Part shown: in pieces, positions 18,313 through 26,335 of the stretch
Layout of the letters: the number at the start of each line of letters is the position of its first letter
Numbering within the stretch: position 1 is the first letter of the stretch
NCBI GenBank assembly: GCA_017991935.1
Contig: JAGOPP010000002.1
Location: 62,001-126,000 of the forward strand
DNA length: 64,000 nucleotides
Direction: 5' to 3'
Source: Oscillospiraceae bacterium
Lineage (GTDB): Bacteria > Bacillota > Clostridia > Oscillospirales > Ruminococcaceae
Notes under the pieces: model-generated
Seen by the model: the letters and a program-made list of their open reading frames with translations, nothing else
Told to the model about the DNA's origin: nothing
The model's database searches: none
Program-made: the position numbers and the translations under genes

Positions 18313-18340
18313 ACTATACCATATAATCCGGAAAAGTCAA
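18313..18340 (-). promoter_or_regulatory. Sigma-A promoter for potABCD-srtB
   Basis: TTGACT (18335-18340) and TATAGT (18313-18318) are 16 bp apart on the minus strand in an AT-rich island, directed toward potA. Confidence 0.7.
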
Positions 18341-18492
18341 TCGCTTCTTGCGGAATCCCGTATTTTTGGCGGAAATCAGTCGCTTTTATGCAAAATTTTC
18401 CGGGGACGTACCAGCCTGCCGGCGAGCGATCCCCCGCGGCGTCCGCGGGCCGGGATTTCAGGCGCGCCGGGGCGCGCCCAATGGAACGGTGG

Positions 18493-18618
18493 CGGGGGCA
18501 TGGCCCGGAGATGCCTTTGAAACCCTTGCGGACGGAACGTGCCAAACAGATATAGCGGAGGCATGGCCCGGAGATGCCTTTGAAACCCTTGCGGACGGAA
18601 CATGCCAGACGGATACGG
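18493..18618. repeat. Two tandem 63-bp direct repeats
   Basis: The unit at 18493-18555 recurs at 18556-18618 with only a few differences; the shared core is CATGGCCCGGAGATGCCTTT and GAAACCCTTGCGGACGGAAC. It lies between the potA promoter and the rqcH terminator, where no gene is supported. The 63-bp period keeps reading frames open on both strands, but no ribosome-binding site supports coding. Confidence 0.85.
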
Positions 18619-18668
18619 CGGCGGCGTGACGACAGGCCCTCCGGCCCCGGCAGGCGTCCTTTGAGCAT

Positions 18669-18694
18669 AAAAAAGCGGCCCGCTCTCGGGCCGC
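18669..18694 (-). terminator. Terminator after rqcH
   Basis: On the minus strand an 8-bp GC stem (GCGGCCCG/CGGGCCGC) is followed by six T residues, just past the rqcH stop codon. Confidence 0.85.
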
Positions 18695-18703
18695 GGGCCG
18701 TGC

Positions 18704-20458
18704 TCAAGACTTTGATCCGAATAGCTCCTCAAACTGCGAGGGCTTCACATACACGGTCTTGTAATGGTCGTAGATCACCTTGCCGGGGGCCGCGCCGCCG
18801 GGCTTGCGCACATAGCGGATCTCGGCGTAATCCACCGGCACCAGAGCGGAATCTCGCGCCTTGGAGTTGTAGGCCGCGACGACGGCCGCCTCGAGGATCG
18901 TCCGCTCGGGGACCTCCCGGTCCTCCGCCGCGACGACCGTGTGCGAGCCGGGAATCTTCTGCGCGTGGAACCAGAGATCCGTCTTGCGGCTGTCCTTGAG
19001 CGTCAGGCGGTCGTTTTGCAGGTTGTTGCGGCCGCAAAGGATGCGGAACCCATCGGAGGAGACGTATTCCATCGGCGGCAGCTTCGGGGGTTTCCAGTTC
19101 CGGTTTCCGTGATTTTTCAGATACCCCTGCTCGAGGAGCTCCCCGCGGATGGCGAGCAGCTCGTCCTCCGTCCGCGCGCGGGAGATCAGGTCGTAGACGG
19201 AATCGACGTAGGCGAGCTCGTTTTCGCCCTTCTCGATCAGCTCTTTCAGGATTTTTTCGGCGTTGTCCGCCTTGCGGTATTCGTTGTAATACCGCTGGGC
19301 GTTCTGCACCGGCGTGAGCCTTGGGTCAAGCTTAATGGCGAGCGGGCGGTTCTCGTCGTAATAATTTTCCACCGTCGCCGAGGTCATGCCCTTTTGGAGC
19401 GCGTAAAGATTCGTGTGGATCAGCTCGCCGCAGACGCGCAGGCTCTCCCGCTCCGCGGATTGGGCGAGCTCCTGCCGCTGCACCTCGAGCTTTCGCGCGA
19501 GCCGATCCCGCAAGTTTGCGATGAAGCGAAACAGGTCGCCGGAGCGCTGCTTCATGCGGTCGGCGCCGGTCCGGTCGGCGTAATACCGATCGAGCAGCTC
19601 GCTGAAAGACGCGCAGGACTTCGTCTCGGCCCCGTCCTCGTATTGCCGGACGTCGAGAAACGTGAAATCCAGCGGGCGGCCGTCCGGGTCGCAGACCATG
19701 TATGGCTTAACGGAGCCCTCGCGGAGGGCCTCGCCCACGGAGAAGATCGCCTCGCGCAGGCGCTCTTTCTGCGCGGCGGAGAGCTCGTCACAGACGGGAT
19801 CGAGGTCGCCGGCGGCCCGGAAGGAGAGCTCCCGGCAGACGATCGGCGAGACGCCGTCCAGATGCTCGAGCAGCGCCTTGGAGAGCGGGCGGGTCGCTCC
19901 CTCGGCGAGGCGGCGCTCGAGCTCCGTGAAATCCAGCGTCCGCGGGTCCAGTTTGTCCTGCGCGGGCGGAAAGACGTAGCGCATGCCGGGCAAGACCTGC
20001 CGGACGCTCGACATCTCCTCGGTGACGCGCTTGATGGAGTCGACGATAGAGCCGTCGTCCCCGATCAGGATGATGTTGCTGTGCCGGCCCATGATCTCGA
20101 CCGCGAGCTTCAGAATCACGGGGTCGCCGAGCTCGTTATAGGTCGAAAAAGAGAGGTGCAGGATGCGCTCCAAGCCGAACTGCTCGATCCCGGCGAGCTT
20201 CGCGCCGCTCAGATGTTTCCGCATGAGCATGCAGAACATCGGCGGCGCCTTCGGATTGTCAAAGCCTTTTTCCGTGAAATGGATGCGCGGCGCGGACGCG
20301 GCGGCGGAGAGCATCAGCTTGCCGCTCCCGCCGTTCCACCGCAGCGCGAGGACCAGCTCCTCCTTCGAGGGCTGGTGGATCTTGTCGATCCGCGCGCCGA
20401 GCGCCTTCTCTTCGATTTCGTTTTTTAATAGATGCAGCGTGATGCCGTCAAGGGCCGT
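18704..20458 (-). CDS. rqcH: Rqc2-like ribosome quality-control factor RqcH (NFACT protein), apparent ACG start
   Basis: From ACG at 20456-20458 the protein is 584 residues, the normal NFACT length. NFACT-N opens with LDGITLHLLKNEI, a coiled coil occupies the middle (about 300-430) and the NFACT-R domain follows near 460-570 (DLWFHAQKIPGSHTVV). RqcH binds stalled 50S-peptidyl-tRNA complexes and adds alanine tails that mark the peptide for degradation. The first ATG (20314) would remove 48 conserved residues. No ATG, GTG or TTG is in frame between the upstream nif3 stop and the conserved domain; GGGAGG sits 8 bases before ACG, where homologues have their initiator Met. Identity sure; start codon unusual. 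Confidence 0.93.
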   Translation of the reverse strand, partial: TALDGITLHLLKNEIEEKALGARIDKIHQPSKEELVLALRWNGGSGKLMLSAAASAPRIHFTEKGFDNPKAPPMFCMLMRKHLSGAKLAGIEQFGLERILHLSFSTYNELGDPVILKLAVEIMGRHSNIILIGDDGSIVDSIKRVTEEMSSVRQVLPGMRYVFPPAQDKLDPRTLDFTELERRLAEGATRPLSKALLEHLDGVSPIVCRELSFRAAGDLDPVCDELSAAQKERLREAIFSVGEALREGSVKPYMVCDPDGRPLDFTFLDVRQYEDGAETKSCASFSELLDRYYADRTGADRMKQRSGDLFRFIANLRDRLARKLEVQRQELAQSAERESLRVCGELIHTNLYALQKGMTSATVENYYDENRPLAIKLDPRLTPVQNAQRYYNEYRKADNAEKILKELIEKGENELAYVDSVYDLISRARTEDELLAIRGELLEQGYLKNHGNRNWKPPKLPPMEYVSSDGFRILCGRNNLQNDRLTLKDSRKTDLWFHAQKIPGSHTVVAAEDREVPERTILEAAVVAAYNSKARDSALVPVDYAEIRYVRKPGGAAPGKVIYDHYKTVYVKPSQFEELFGSKS

Positions 20459-20476
20459 AACGCACGCCTCCCAACT

Positions 20477-21241
20477 TTATTTTATCCAGTAGAGCGCCGG
20501 GTCTTTGCAGCGCTCGGAAATGAAAACCTCCGCCTCCGGGAACCGCTTTGCGAGACGCCGCGACAGCGGCGCGATCACCGTGTTCTCGGTGCAGTGGTGG
20601 CCGGCGTCCAAGACGCAGAACCCCGCGCGCCGGATCTCGATCCAAAAACTATGTTTTACGTTCGCCGTCACATAGGCGTCCGCGCTCGCGGCCACGGCGT
20701 CCGGATAGAATTCCGCGCCACTCCCGCCGCAGACCGCGACGGTCCGGATCGGCTTTTTCGCCGGCGTGTATTTGACGCCGCCGCTGCCAAGCTTCTCGGA
20801 AACGTGGGCGAGGAACGCCGGCAGCTCCATCGCCTCCGGCAGCTCGCCGACGCGGAGCATCCCGGCCTCGTCGCCGCATTTGCGGACGTTTTGCAGGCCG
20901 AGCGCCGCCGCGAGGCAGTCGTTGACGCCGCCGTCGGCGACGTCGAGCGACGTGTGTGAGCAGAGAACCGCGATCCCCTTTTGCGCCGCAAAATAGGCCA
21001 TGCTGGAGGGATGCAGGCTTTTGAGCGGAGTAAAAATCACCGGGTGGTGCGTGATCACGAGCTCGGCTCCCCTCTCCGCGGCCTCCTTGAGCACGTCCTC
21101 CGTCGCGTCCAGCGCGACCAAGACTTTCGTCACGTCCGCGTCCCAATCGCCAACCAAAAAGCCGGAATTGTCCCACGCCTCCTGCGCGGAAAACGGCGCG
21201 ATCTCATCCATATACCTGTAAAAGTCAGATACTTTACACAT
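20477..21241 (-). CDS. Nif3-like dinuclear metal-centre protein
   Basis: The 254-residue protein is a short Nif3/YbgI-type member without the extra central domain of B. subtilis YqfO. Metal-binding motifs are clear: ITHHPVIF (about residue 64), the Asp in HTSLDVADGG, and the C-terminal DAGHHCTENTVI. Structures of the family are hexameric toroids with two metals per subunit; GTP cyclohydrolase-like and other activities have been proposed, none settled. The gene overlaps trmK by 8 bp; this trmK-nif3 pair is conserved in Firmicutes. Confidence 0.92.
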   Translation of the reverse strand: MCKVSDFYRYMDEIAPFSAQEAWDNSGFLVGDWDADVTKVLVALDATEDVLKEAAERGAELVITHHPVIFTPLKSLHPSSMAYFAAQKGIAVLCSHTSLDVADGGVNDCLAAALGLQNVRKCGDEAGMLRVGELPEAMELPAFLAHVSEKLGSGGVKYTPAKKPIRTVAVCGGSGAEFYPDAVAASADAYVTANVKHSFWIEIRRAGFCVLDAGHHCTENTVIAPLSRRLAKRFPEAEVFISERCKDPALYWIK

Positions 21242-21941
21242 CGTTGTTTTCCCCTATTTGTTCCCCGATCTTATCTTCGATCATGTCCGCGAGCGAGTCG
21301 TGCCAGACCGCGCTCTCGGCGCTGCCCGGTGAGCGCTCAAGGCCCCTCGCGACGGCGCGCTGGATCGCGGCCTGACGGCGCAGATACTTCGCGGCGGCTT
21401 TGGACGGGTCCCCCGGGAGCTCGCCGGTATAGCAGTAAAGCAGGTCCGGGGTCCATTTGTCCCCGCTATAATAGACGCTCATGACGCTGTAAACGTGCCC
21501 CTCGGCCTCGGCCGCCGCCTCCGCGTCGATGCGAAAACCGTGCTCGCAGAGCCATTTGCGCAGGTATTCCGGCCTCGTCATCGCCTGTAAGATCAGGTGC
21601 ACCGTCTCGCGCTTTACCCACGCGCCTTTTTCGAGAATCCCGGCGATCGTCTCCCCGCCCATGCCGCAGAGGATCACCTCGTCGATGCCGTGCTCCGGCA
21701 GCTTTTCGAGGCCGTCGGCGCGCACAAGCGCGATCCGGTCCGAGAGGCCGCGGGCTTCGATCTCCGCGCGGGCGTTCTCAAGCGGGCCCTCGTTGATGTC
21801 GCAGGCGTAGCCCCTCTCGCAGATTTTCTTTTCGATCAGGTGGCAGATGAGGTAGGCGTGATCGGCGCCGACATCGGCGGCCACCGTGCCTTTTCTGACA
21901 AAACGGGCCGCCGCCCTGAGCCTTGCATCCAGCTTTTCCAT
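21234..21941 (-). CDS. trmK: tRNA (adenine(22)-N1)-methyltransferase TrmK
   Basis: The 235-residue enzyme has the Rossmann SAM-binding motif VAADVGADHAYL near residue 20 and the family segment DEVILCGMGGETIAGIL. TrmK methylates N1 of adenosine 22 in the D-loop region of tRNA. The gene overlaps nif3 by 8 bp, the usual partner. The start ATG has GGAGCGG upstream. Length is normal for the family. Confidence 0.92.
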   Translation of the reverse strand: MEKLDARLRAAARFVRKGTVAADVGADHAYLICHLIEKKICERGYACDINEGPLENARAEIEARGLSDRIALVRADGLEKLPEHGIDEVILCGMGGETIAGILEKGAWVKRETVHLILQAMTRPEYLRKWLCEHGFRIDAEAAAEAEGHVYSVMSVYYSGDKWTPDLLYCYTGELPGDPSKAAAKYLRRQAAIQRAVARGLERSPGSAESAVWHDSLADMIEDKIGEQIGENNDV

Positions 21942-22009
21942 CGTTTCCGCTCCGTTTTCCTATTGGGAAGGAAAGCAGCCGTGAAGAATCCCCCGCGGCT
22001 GCGATTCGT

Positions 22010-22219
22010 TTATTTTTTTTCGCTGAAATACTCGTTGAGGTTCTTTAGCAGCTCGGCACAGTCGATGCCGTGCACCATGCTGGCCTCCTCGACGGTCTCG
22101 CCCCGCGCCGCCGGGCAGTCGAAGCAAAACATGCCCATCGCGAAGAAAATCTGCGCCGCGCCCTTATCTTTGGCGATCACGTCGCCGATCAGCATATCCT
22201 TCGTCACTTCAAAATCCAC
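22010..22219 (-). CDS. Stand-alone DUF1858 domain protein with CxxC
   Basis: The 69-residue protein is a DUF1858 (hybrid-cluster-protein-associated, possible redox disulfide) domain on its own: MLIGDVIAKDKGAAQIFFAMGM followed by FCFDCPAARGET, split here by its glycine turn. The two Cys (about residues 32 and 35) form a CxxC, then the typical amphipathic helices. The start is GTG with GGAGGG upstream. Its partner and function are unknown; it sits between cimA and trmK and may be co-transcribed with them. Confidence 0.85.
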   Translation of the reverse strand: MDFEVTKDMLIGDVIAKDKGAAQIFFAMGMFCFDCPAARGETVEEASMVHGIDCAELLKNLNEYFSEKK

Positions 22220-22280
22220 GTTTTCACCCTCCGTTTTCTACGATCATTATACCGGTTCCCCGGCCTTTTTTCAAGATCCG

Positions 22281-23855
22281 TCACTGCAAAAGGCCGCTCT
22301 CTTTGAGCAGCTTGTATTCGATGGAATCGACCAGCGCCTGCCAAGAGGCGTCGATGATGTCCGTGGAGGCGCCGACCGTCGTCCAGACGGCGTCGCCGTC
22401 CGTGCTCTCGATCAGCACGCGGACCATGGCCGCGGCCCCTTTGCCGCTGTCGATGACGCGCACCTTGTAATCGACAAGATGAATGCCGCCGACCTCCGGG
22501 TAAAAGACCGCGAGCGCCTTTTTGAGGGCCTTGTCGAGGGCGTGAACCGGGCCGTCCCCCTCCTCCGCCGTGATCTCGTAGCTCTCCCCGACCTTGATTT
22601 TTACCACGGCCGCCGAGCTGCGGTCGGTGTCGGGCGCGGGCTGCTCGCCGATCGTTTTGAAATGGCAGAGCGTGAAAAAGGGCCGGTAGCCGCCGAAATA
22701 TTTGAGCGCGCGGATCTCCATGCTCGCCCCCGCCGACTCGAACTGAAAGCCCTCGTATTCGAGCTCCTTTATATTCTGCGCAAAATCGGCGAGCTTTTCG
22801 CTGTCGCGGGCGAGTCCTCCGTCGATTTTCGCAAGTTTTTCCGCGAGGGCGCTCCGGCCCGCCACGTCGGAGAGCAGGATGTTGCGGTCGTTGCCGACGC
22901 TCTCGGGCGGGACATGCTCAAAACTGCGGCTATTTTTCATCACGCCGTCGATGTGCATGCCGCCTTTGTGACTAAACGCGGATTTCCCGACGTAGGGCAT
23001 GATGTTGCTCAGGCGGATGTTGCTGATCTCGGCGAGATACCGCGCGGTGGGGGTCAGATTTTGCATCTTGTCCTCCGGGATGCAGACGTAGCCCTTTTTG
23101 AGCTGAAGGTCGCCGATCACCGTCGAAAGGTTGGCGTTGCCGCAGCGCTCGCCGATGCCGAGGAAGGTGCCCTGCACCTGCGCGGCGCCCGCCTCCACCG
23201 CGGCGATCGACGCCGCGACCGCGCAGCCGGTGTCGTTGTGGCAGTGGATGCCCAGCGGCACGGCGGTCTTTTCCGCCACGCCGCGGACGATCCCGGAGAC
23301 CGTGTCCGGGAAGCAGCCGCCGTTGGTGTCGCAGAGGATCAGGCGCTCCGCGCCCGCCTCCTCCGCGGCCTTGAGCGTGGCAAGCGCGTAATCCGGGTCG
23401 TCCAGATAACCGTCAAAGAAATGCTCCGCGTCATAAAAGACGTGTTTCCCTTTTTGGGCAAAAAAGGCGACCGTGTCCCGGATCATGGCGAGATTCTCCT
23501 CCGGCGTCGCGTGGAGCACGTCCCGCACGTGGAAGAGCCAGCTCTTCCCGAAGATCGAGACGTAGTCCGTGTCCGCCTCCAAGAGAGCGAGGCAGTTCGC
23601 GTCCTCCTCGGCCCGGCTGCTCCGCCTCCTTGTGGAGCCGAAGGCCACGATCTTCGTCCCAAACTCCCCTCCCCGGACGGCGCGGAAAAACTCCGCGTCC
23701 CGCGGGTTGCTGCCCGGATTCCCGGCCTCGACATACGGGATGCCGATCGCGGCGAGCGCCTTCAAAATATTGAGCTTGTCCGCGACGGAGAAGCTGAGGT
23801 TTTCCCCCTGCGCGCCGTCCCGGAGCGTGGTGTCAAAAATCTCGATCTCTCTCAT
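22281..23855 (-). CDS. cimA: (R)-citramalate synthase CimA
   Basis: The 524-residue protein is an isopropylmalate synthase-family enzyme of the citramalate branch, with a DRE-TIM aldolase domain: IFDTTLRDGAQGENLSFS at the start, a metal-binding HCHND (GIHCHNDTGCA) and a C-terminal LeuA-dimer regulatory domain (about 390-520) where isoleucine would bind. It condenses pyruvate with acetyl-CoA, giving threonine-independent isoleucine synthesis. The ATG at 23855 overlaps the nth stop by 4 bp. A leuA gene lies in the same operon; the N-terminal DGAQGENLSFS wording is typical of CimA rather than LeuA. Confidence 0.9.
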   Translation of the reverse strand: MREIEIFDTTLRDGAQGENLSFSVADKLNILKALAAIGIPYVEAGNPGSNPRDAEFFRAVRGGEFGTKIVAFGSTRRRSSRAEEDANCLALLEADTDYVSIFGKSWLFHVRDVLHATPEENLAMIRDTVAFFAQKGKHVFYDAEHFFDGYLDDPDYALATLKAAEEAGAERLILCDTNGGCFPDTVSGIVRGVAEKTAVPLGIHCHNDTGCAVAASIAAVEAGAAQVQGTFLGIGERCGNANLSTVIGDLQLKKGYVCIPEDKMQNLTPTARYLAEISNIRLSNIMPYVGKSAFSHKGGMHIDGVMKNSRSFEHVPPESVGNDRNILLSDVAGRSALAEKLAKIDGGLARDSEKLADFAQNIKELEYEGFQFESAGASMEIRALKYFGGYRPFFTLCHFKTIGEQPAPDTDRSSAAVVKIKVGESYEITAEEGDGPVHALDKALKKALAVFYPEVGGIHLVDYKVRVIDSGKGAAAMVRVLIESTDGDAVWTTVGASTDIIDASWQALVDSIEYKLLKESGLLQ

Positions 23856-24508
23856 TCGCTCTCCCCTTCCGTCTTTTTCAGGCTTTGGTAATAGGCGCAA
23901 ATCTCCTTGAGCACGCAGCGTTCGCACTGCGGCCGCCTCGCGACGCAGACCGCCCGGCCGTGGAGCACAAGGCGGTGGCAAAACATGTTGGATTCTGCCG
24001 GGTCGAGCACGGCGCGCAGCTCCGTCTCGCACTTGGCGGGGTCCTTCGTCGCGGTGAGGCCCAGCAGGTTTGTGATGCGGATGCAGTGGGTGTCGCAGAC
24101 AACCGCGGGCTTCTTATAGACGTCGCCGACAACGAGGTTGGCGGTCTTTCTGCCGACGCCCGGCAGCTTCGTCAGCTCCTCCACCGTGTCCGGCACGACG
24201 CCGTTATATTCGTCGCGCAGCATCCGGCACATCTCCACGATGTCGTGCGATTTCGTCTTATAAAACCCGCAGGAGTAGATGATTTCGCCGATGTCGGACT
24301 CCTCCGCCTCGGCGAGCGCCCCTACGGTCGGATATTTATCAAACAGGACCGGCGTAATCAAGTTGACGCGCGCGTCCGTGCACTGGGCGGCGAGGCGCGT
24401 CGCGATCAAAAGCTCGTGCGGCTTTATGTAATCGAGCGAACACAGCGCGTCCGGGTATTCCTCTTTGAGCAGCGCGGTGGCTTTTTGGGCCTTCTCCAGA
24501 TTCGTCAT
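23852..24508 (-). CDS. nth: Endonuclease III (DNA glycosylase/AP lyase)
   Basis: The 218-residue enzyme has the helix-hairpin-helix ELTKLPGVGRKTANLV with catalytic Lys, the catalytic Asp region (VCDTHCIRITNLLGL) and a C-terminal [4Fe-4S] cluster motif with the normal C-x6-C-x2-C-x5-C spacing (CVARRPQCERCVLKEIC). It removes oxidised pyrimidines in base-excision repair. The gene is wedged between leuA and cimA with 4-bp overlaps at both ends, so it is translated with branched-chain amino acid enzymes. Confidence 0.96.
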   Translation of the reverse strand: MTNLEKAQKATALLKEEYPDALCSLDYIKPHELLIATRLAAQCTDARVNLITPVLFDKYPTVGALAEAEESDIGEIIYSCGFYKTKSHDIVEMCRMLRDEYNGVVPDTVEELTKLPGVGRKTANLVVGDVYKKPAVVCDTHCIRITNLLGLTATKDPAKCETELRAVLDPAESNMFCHRLVLHGRAVCVARRPQCERCVLKEICAYYQSLKKTEGESE

Positions 24509-26184
24509 TTCTTATCCCTCTCCATGCGGTTGATCGCGGAAACCAAGGCGTTGACCGAGGCGGCCATGATGTCCCCGTGGAGGCCGATCCCCCAGATCGT
24601 CTCGCGGCCGCCGCTGCTGATGCCCACATAGGCCGCGGCCAGAGAGCTCGTGCCCTTCTCATCCTCCAAGGCGTGCTCGGAGTAGCTCGTCAGGTGGAAC
24701 TGATAGCCGAGATTCTCCTTGAGCGCGTTCGCCACGGCGTTCAGGTGGCCGTTTCCCGTGGAGGAGAGCTCCCGCCGCTCTCCGTTTATCATCACAATGA
24801 TGCGGGCGGCGATGCGCTTCTCCGGGAGGTTGGTGAAATACGCCTCCGTGATGTCCAGCGGGTCGAAGTAATTGACATATTCTTTCCGGAAGATCTCGAA
24901 GACCTGCTCGGGCAGCAGCTCTTTTTGAAGCTCGTCGGATGCGGATTTGACCGTCTTGCCGACGTCTGGCATCATCTTCGGCGGGAGGTGGTAGCCGTAA
25001 TTTTGGGAGATCAGATAGCCGATGCCGCCCTTGCCGCTCTGGCTGTTGATGCGGATTACGCTGTCCTCAAGCTTCCGGCCGATGTCCTCCGGGTCGATCG
25101 GGAGATACGGGACGTTCCAGTGAGGGCTTCTGCCCTCTTTATACCATTCGATGCCCTTGGCGATCGCGTCCTGATGCGTCCCGGAAAAAGCCGTGAACAC
25201 GAGCTCGCCGCTGTAAGGCTGACGGTCTGGGACCGACATGCCGGTGCTCTCCTCGCTCATGCGCACAAGCGTCGGCAGATCGGAGAGATCAAGCCCGGGG
25301 TCGACGCCCTGCGAATAGAGGTTGAGCGCGAGCGTGACGAGATCGACGTTGCCGGTCCGCTCGCCGTTGCCGAAGAGCGTCCCCTCCACGCGTTCGCCGC
25401 CGGCGAGCAGCCCCATCTCCGCGTCCGCGACGCCGCAGCCGCGGTCGTTGTGCGGGTGGAGGGAGAGGACGACGCCGTCCCGGTAGGGCAGGTTTTGGTT
25501 CATGTAGGCGATCTGGGCGCCGTAGACGTGCGGCATCGAGAGCGAGACCGTCGACGGCAGGTTGACGATCGCCTTTCGCTCCGGCGTGGGCCGCCAGACG
25601 TCCAGCACGGCGGTGCAGATTTCAAGCGCGAAGTCCGGCTCCGTGCCGGTGAAGGCCTCCGGCGAATACTCAAACCGGAGATTGCCCTCAAAATGCTCGG
25701 CCTCCCCTTGGATCCAGCGCGCGCCGTCTTGCGCGAGCGCCAGAACCTCCTCCTTGGTCTTATGAAAGACCTGCTCCCGGTGCGCGGCGGAGGTGGCGTT
25801 ATAGAGGTGCACGACGACGTTTTTCGCCCCTTGGACACAGGCGAACGTCTTTTGGATCAGTTCCCGTTTCGCGGGCGTCAGCACCTGAATCCAGACGTCG
25901 TCGGGGATCAGATCTTCGTCGATCAGGCGGCGGATGAAGCGGTACTCCGTCTCCGAGGCGGCCGGAAAGCCCACCTCGATCTCCTTGAAGCCGATCTTCA
26001 GCAGAGACTCGAAGAAAATCCGCTTTTCGCTGATGCTCATCGGGACGACGAGCGCCTGATTGCCGTCGCGGAGGTCGACGCTGCACCAGTCCGGGGCCCT
26101 ATCGAGATAGAGTTTCTCGGTCCAGCTCATGTCCGGACACTCCGGCGCGATAAAATTTCTCGTATATTTCTCAAAATTCTTCAT
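24505..26184 (-). CDS. leuA: 2-isopropylmalate synthase LeuA
   Basis: The 559-residue protein belongs to the longer LeuA class: SVDLRDGNQALVVPMS near residue 35, EVGFPAASETEYRF, metal ligands in LHPHNDRGCG, and a C-terminal regulatory domain (about 430-555) for leucine feedback. It condenses 2-oxoisovalerate with acetyl-CoA, the first step of leucine synthesis. The start ATG has GGGGAG upstream and a consensus-like promoter at 26220-26247. The nth gene follows with a 4-bp overlap. Confidence 0.95.
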   Translation of the reverse strand: MKNFEKYTRNFIAPECPDMSWTEKLYLDRAPDWCSVDLRDGNQALVVPMSISEKRIFFESLLKIGFKEIEVGFPAASETEYRFIRRLIDEDLIPDDVWIQVLTPAKRELIQKTFACVQGAKNVVVHLYNATSAAHREQVFHKTKEEVLALAQDGARWIQGEAEHFEGNLRFEYSPEAFTGTEPDFALEICTAVLDVWRPTPERKAIVNLPSTVSLSMPHVYGAQIAYMNQNLPYRDGVVLSLHPHNDRGCGVADAEMGLLAGGERVEGTLFGNGERTGNVDLVTLALNLYSQGVDPGLDLSDLPTLVRMSEESTGMSVPDRQPYSGELVFTAFSGTHQDAIAKGIEWYKEGRSPHWNVPYLPIDPEDIGRKLEDSVIRINSQSGKGGIGYLISQNYGYHLPPKMMPDVGKTVKSASDELQKELLPEQVFEIFRKEYVNYFDPLDITEAYFTNLPEKRIAARIIVMINGERRELSSTGNGHLNAVANALKENLGYQFHLTSYSEHALEDEKGTSSLAAAYVGISSGGRETIWGIGLHGDIMAASVNALVSAINRMERDKK

Positions 26185-26219
26185 ACGATCTCCCCAAATC
26201 CCCTAAGATAGATATTCTA

Positions 26220-26247
26220 AGAATATCCGTTTTTTTGACAATGTCAA
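26220..26247 (-). promoter_or_regulatory. Sigma-A promoter for leuA-nth-cimA
   Basis: On the minus strand TTGACA (26242-26247) and TATTCT (26220-26225) are 16 bp apart. The -35 lies inside the palindrome TTGACAATGTCAA. Confidence 0.7.
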
Positions 26248-26248
26248 G

Positions 26249-26274
26249 GTTTCGCTTTTCTAAAGCGAAAAACC
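26249..26274. promoter_or_regulatory. Inverted repeat between the divergent leuA and GNAT promoters
   Basis: TTTCGCTTT and AAAGCGAAA form a perfect 9-bp inverted repeat around TCT, directly beside the leuA -35 box and upstream of the GNAT promoter. It could be a regulator operator or a small bidirectional terminator; the sequence does not decide. Confidence 0.5.
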
Positions 26275-26278
26275 GCTC

Positions 26279-26307
26279 TTGCAAACGGCCCCGGAAAAAG
26301 ATATAAT
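26279..26307 (+). promoter_or_regulatory. Sigma-A promoter for the GNAT gene
   Basis: TTGCAA (26279-26284) and a perfect TATAAT (26302-26307) are 17 bp apart, about 29 bp before the GNAT start codon. Confidence 0.8.
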
Positions 26308-26335
26308 GAATTCATCGACAGGAGGGGGTATTTTT

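Noticed and set aside
18764..20428. An open plus-strand frame of about 554 codons
   Set aside because: It is the antisense shadow of rqcH.
21597..23891. An open plus-strand frame of about 764 codons
   Set aside because: It is antisense to trmK, the DUF1858 gene and cimA, all of which are well supported on the other strand.
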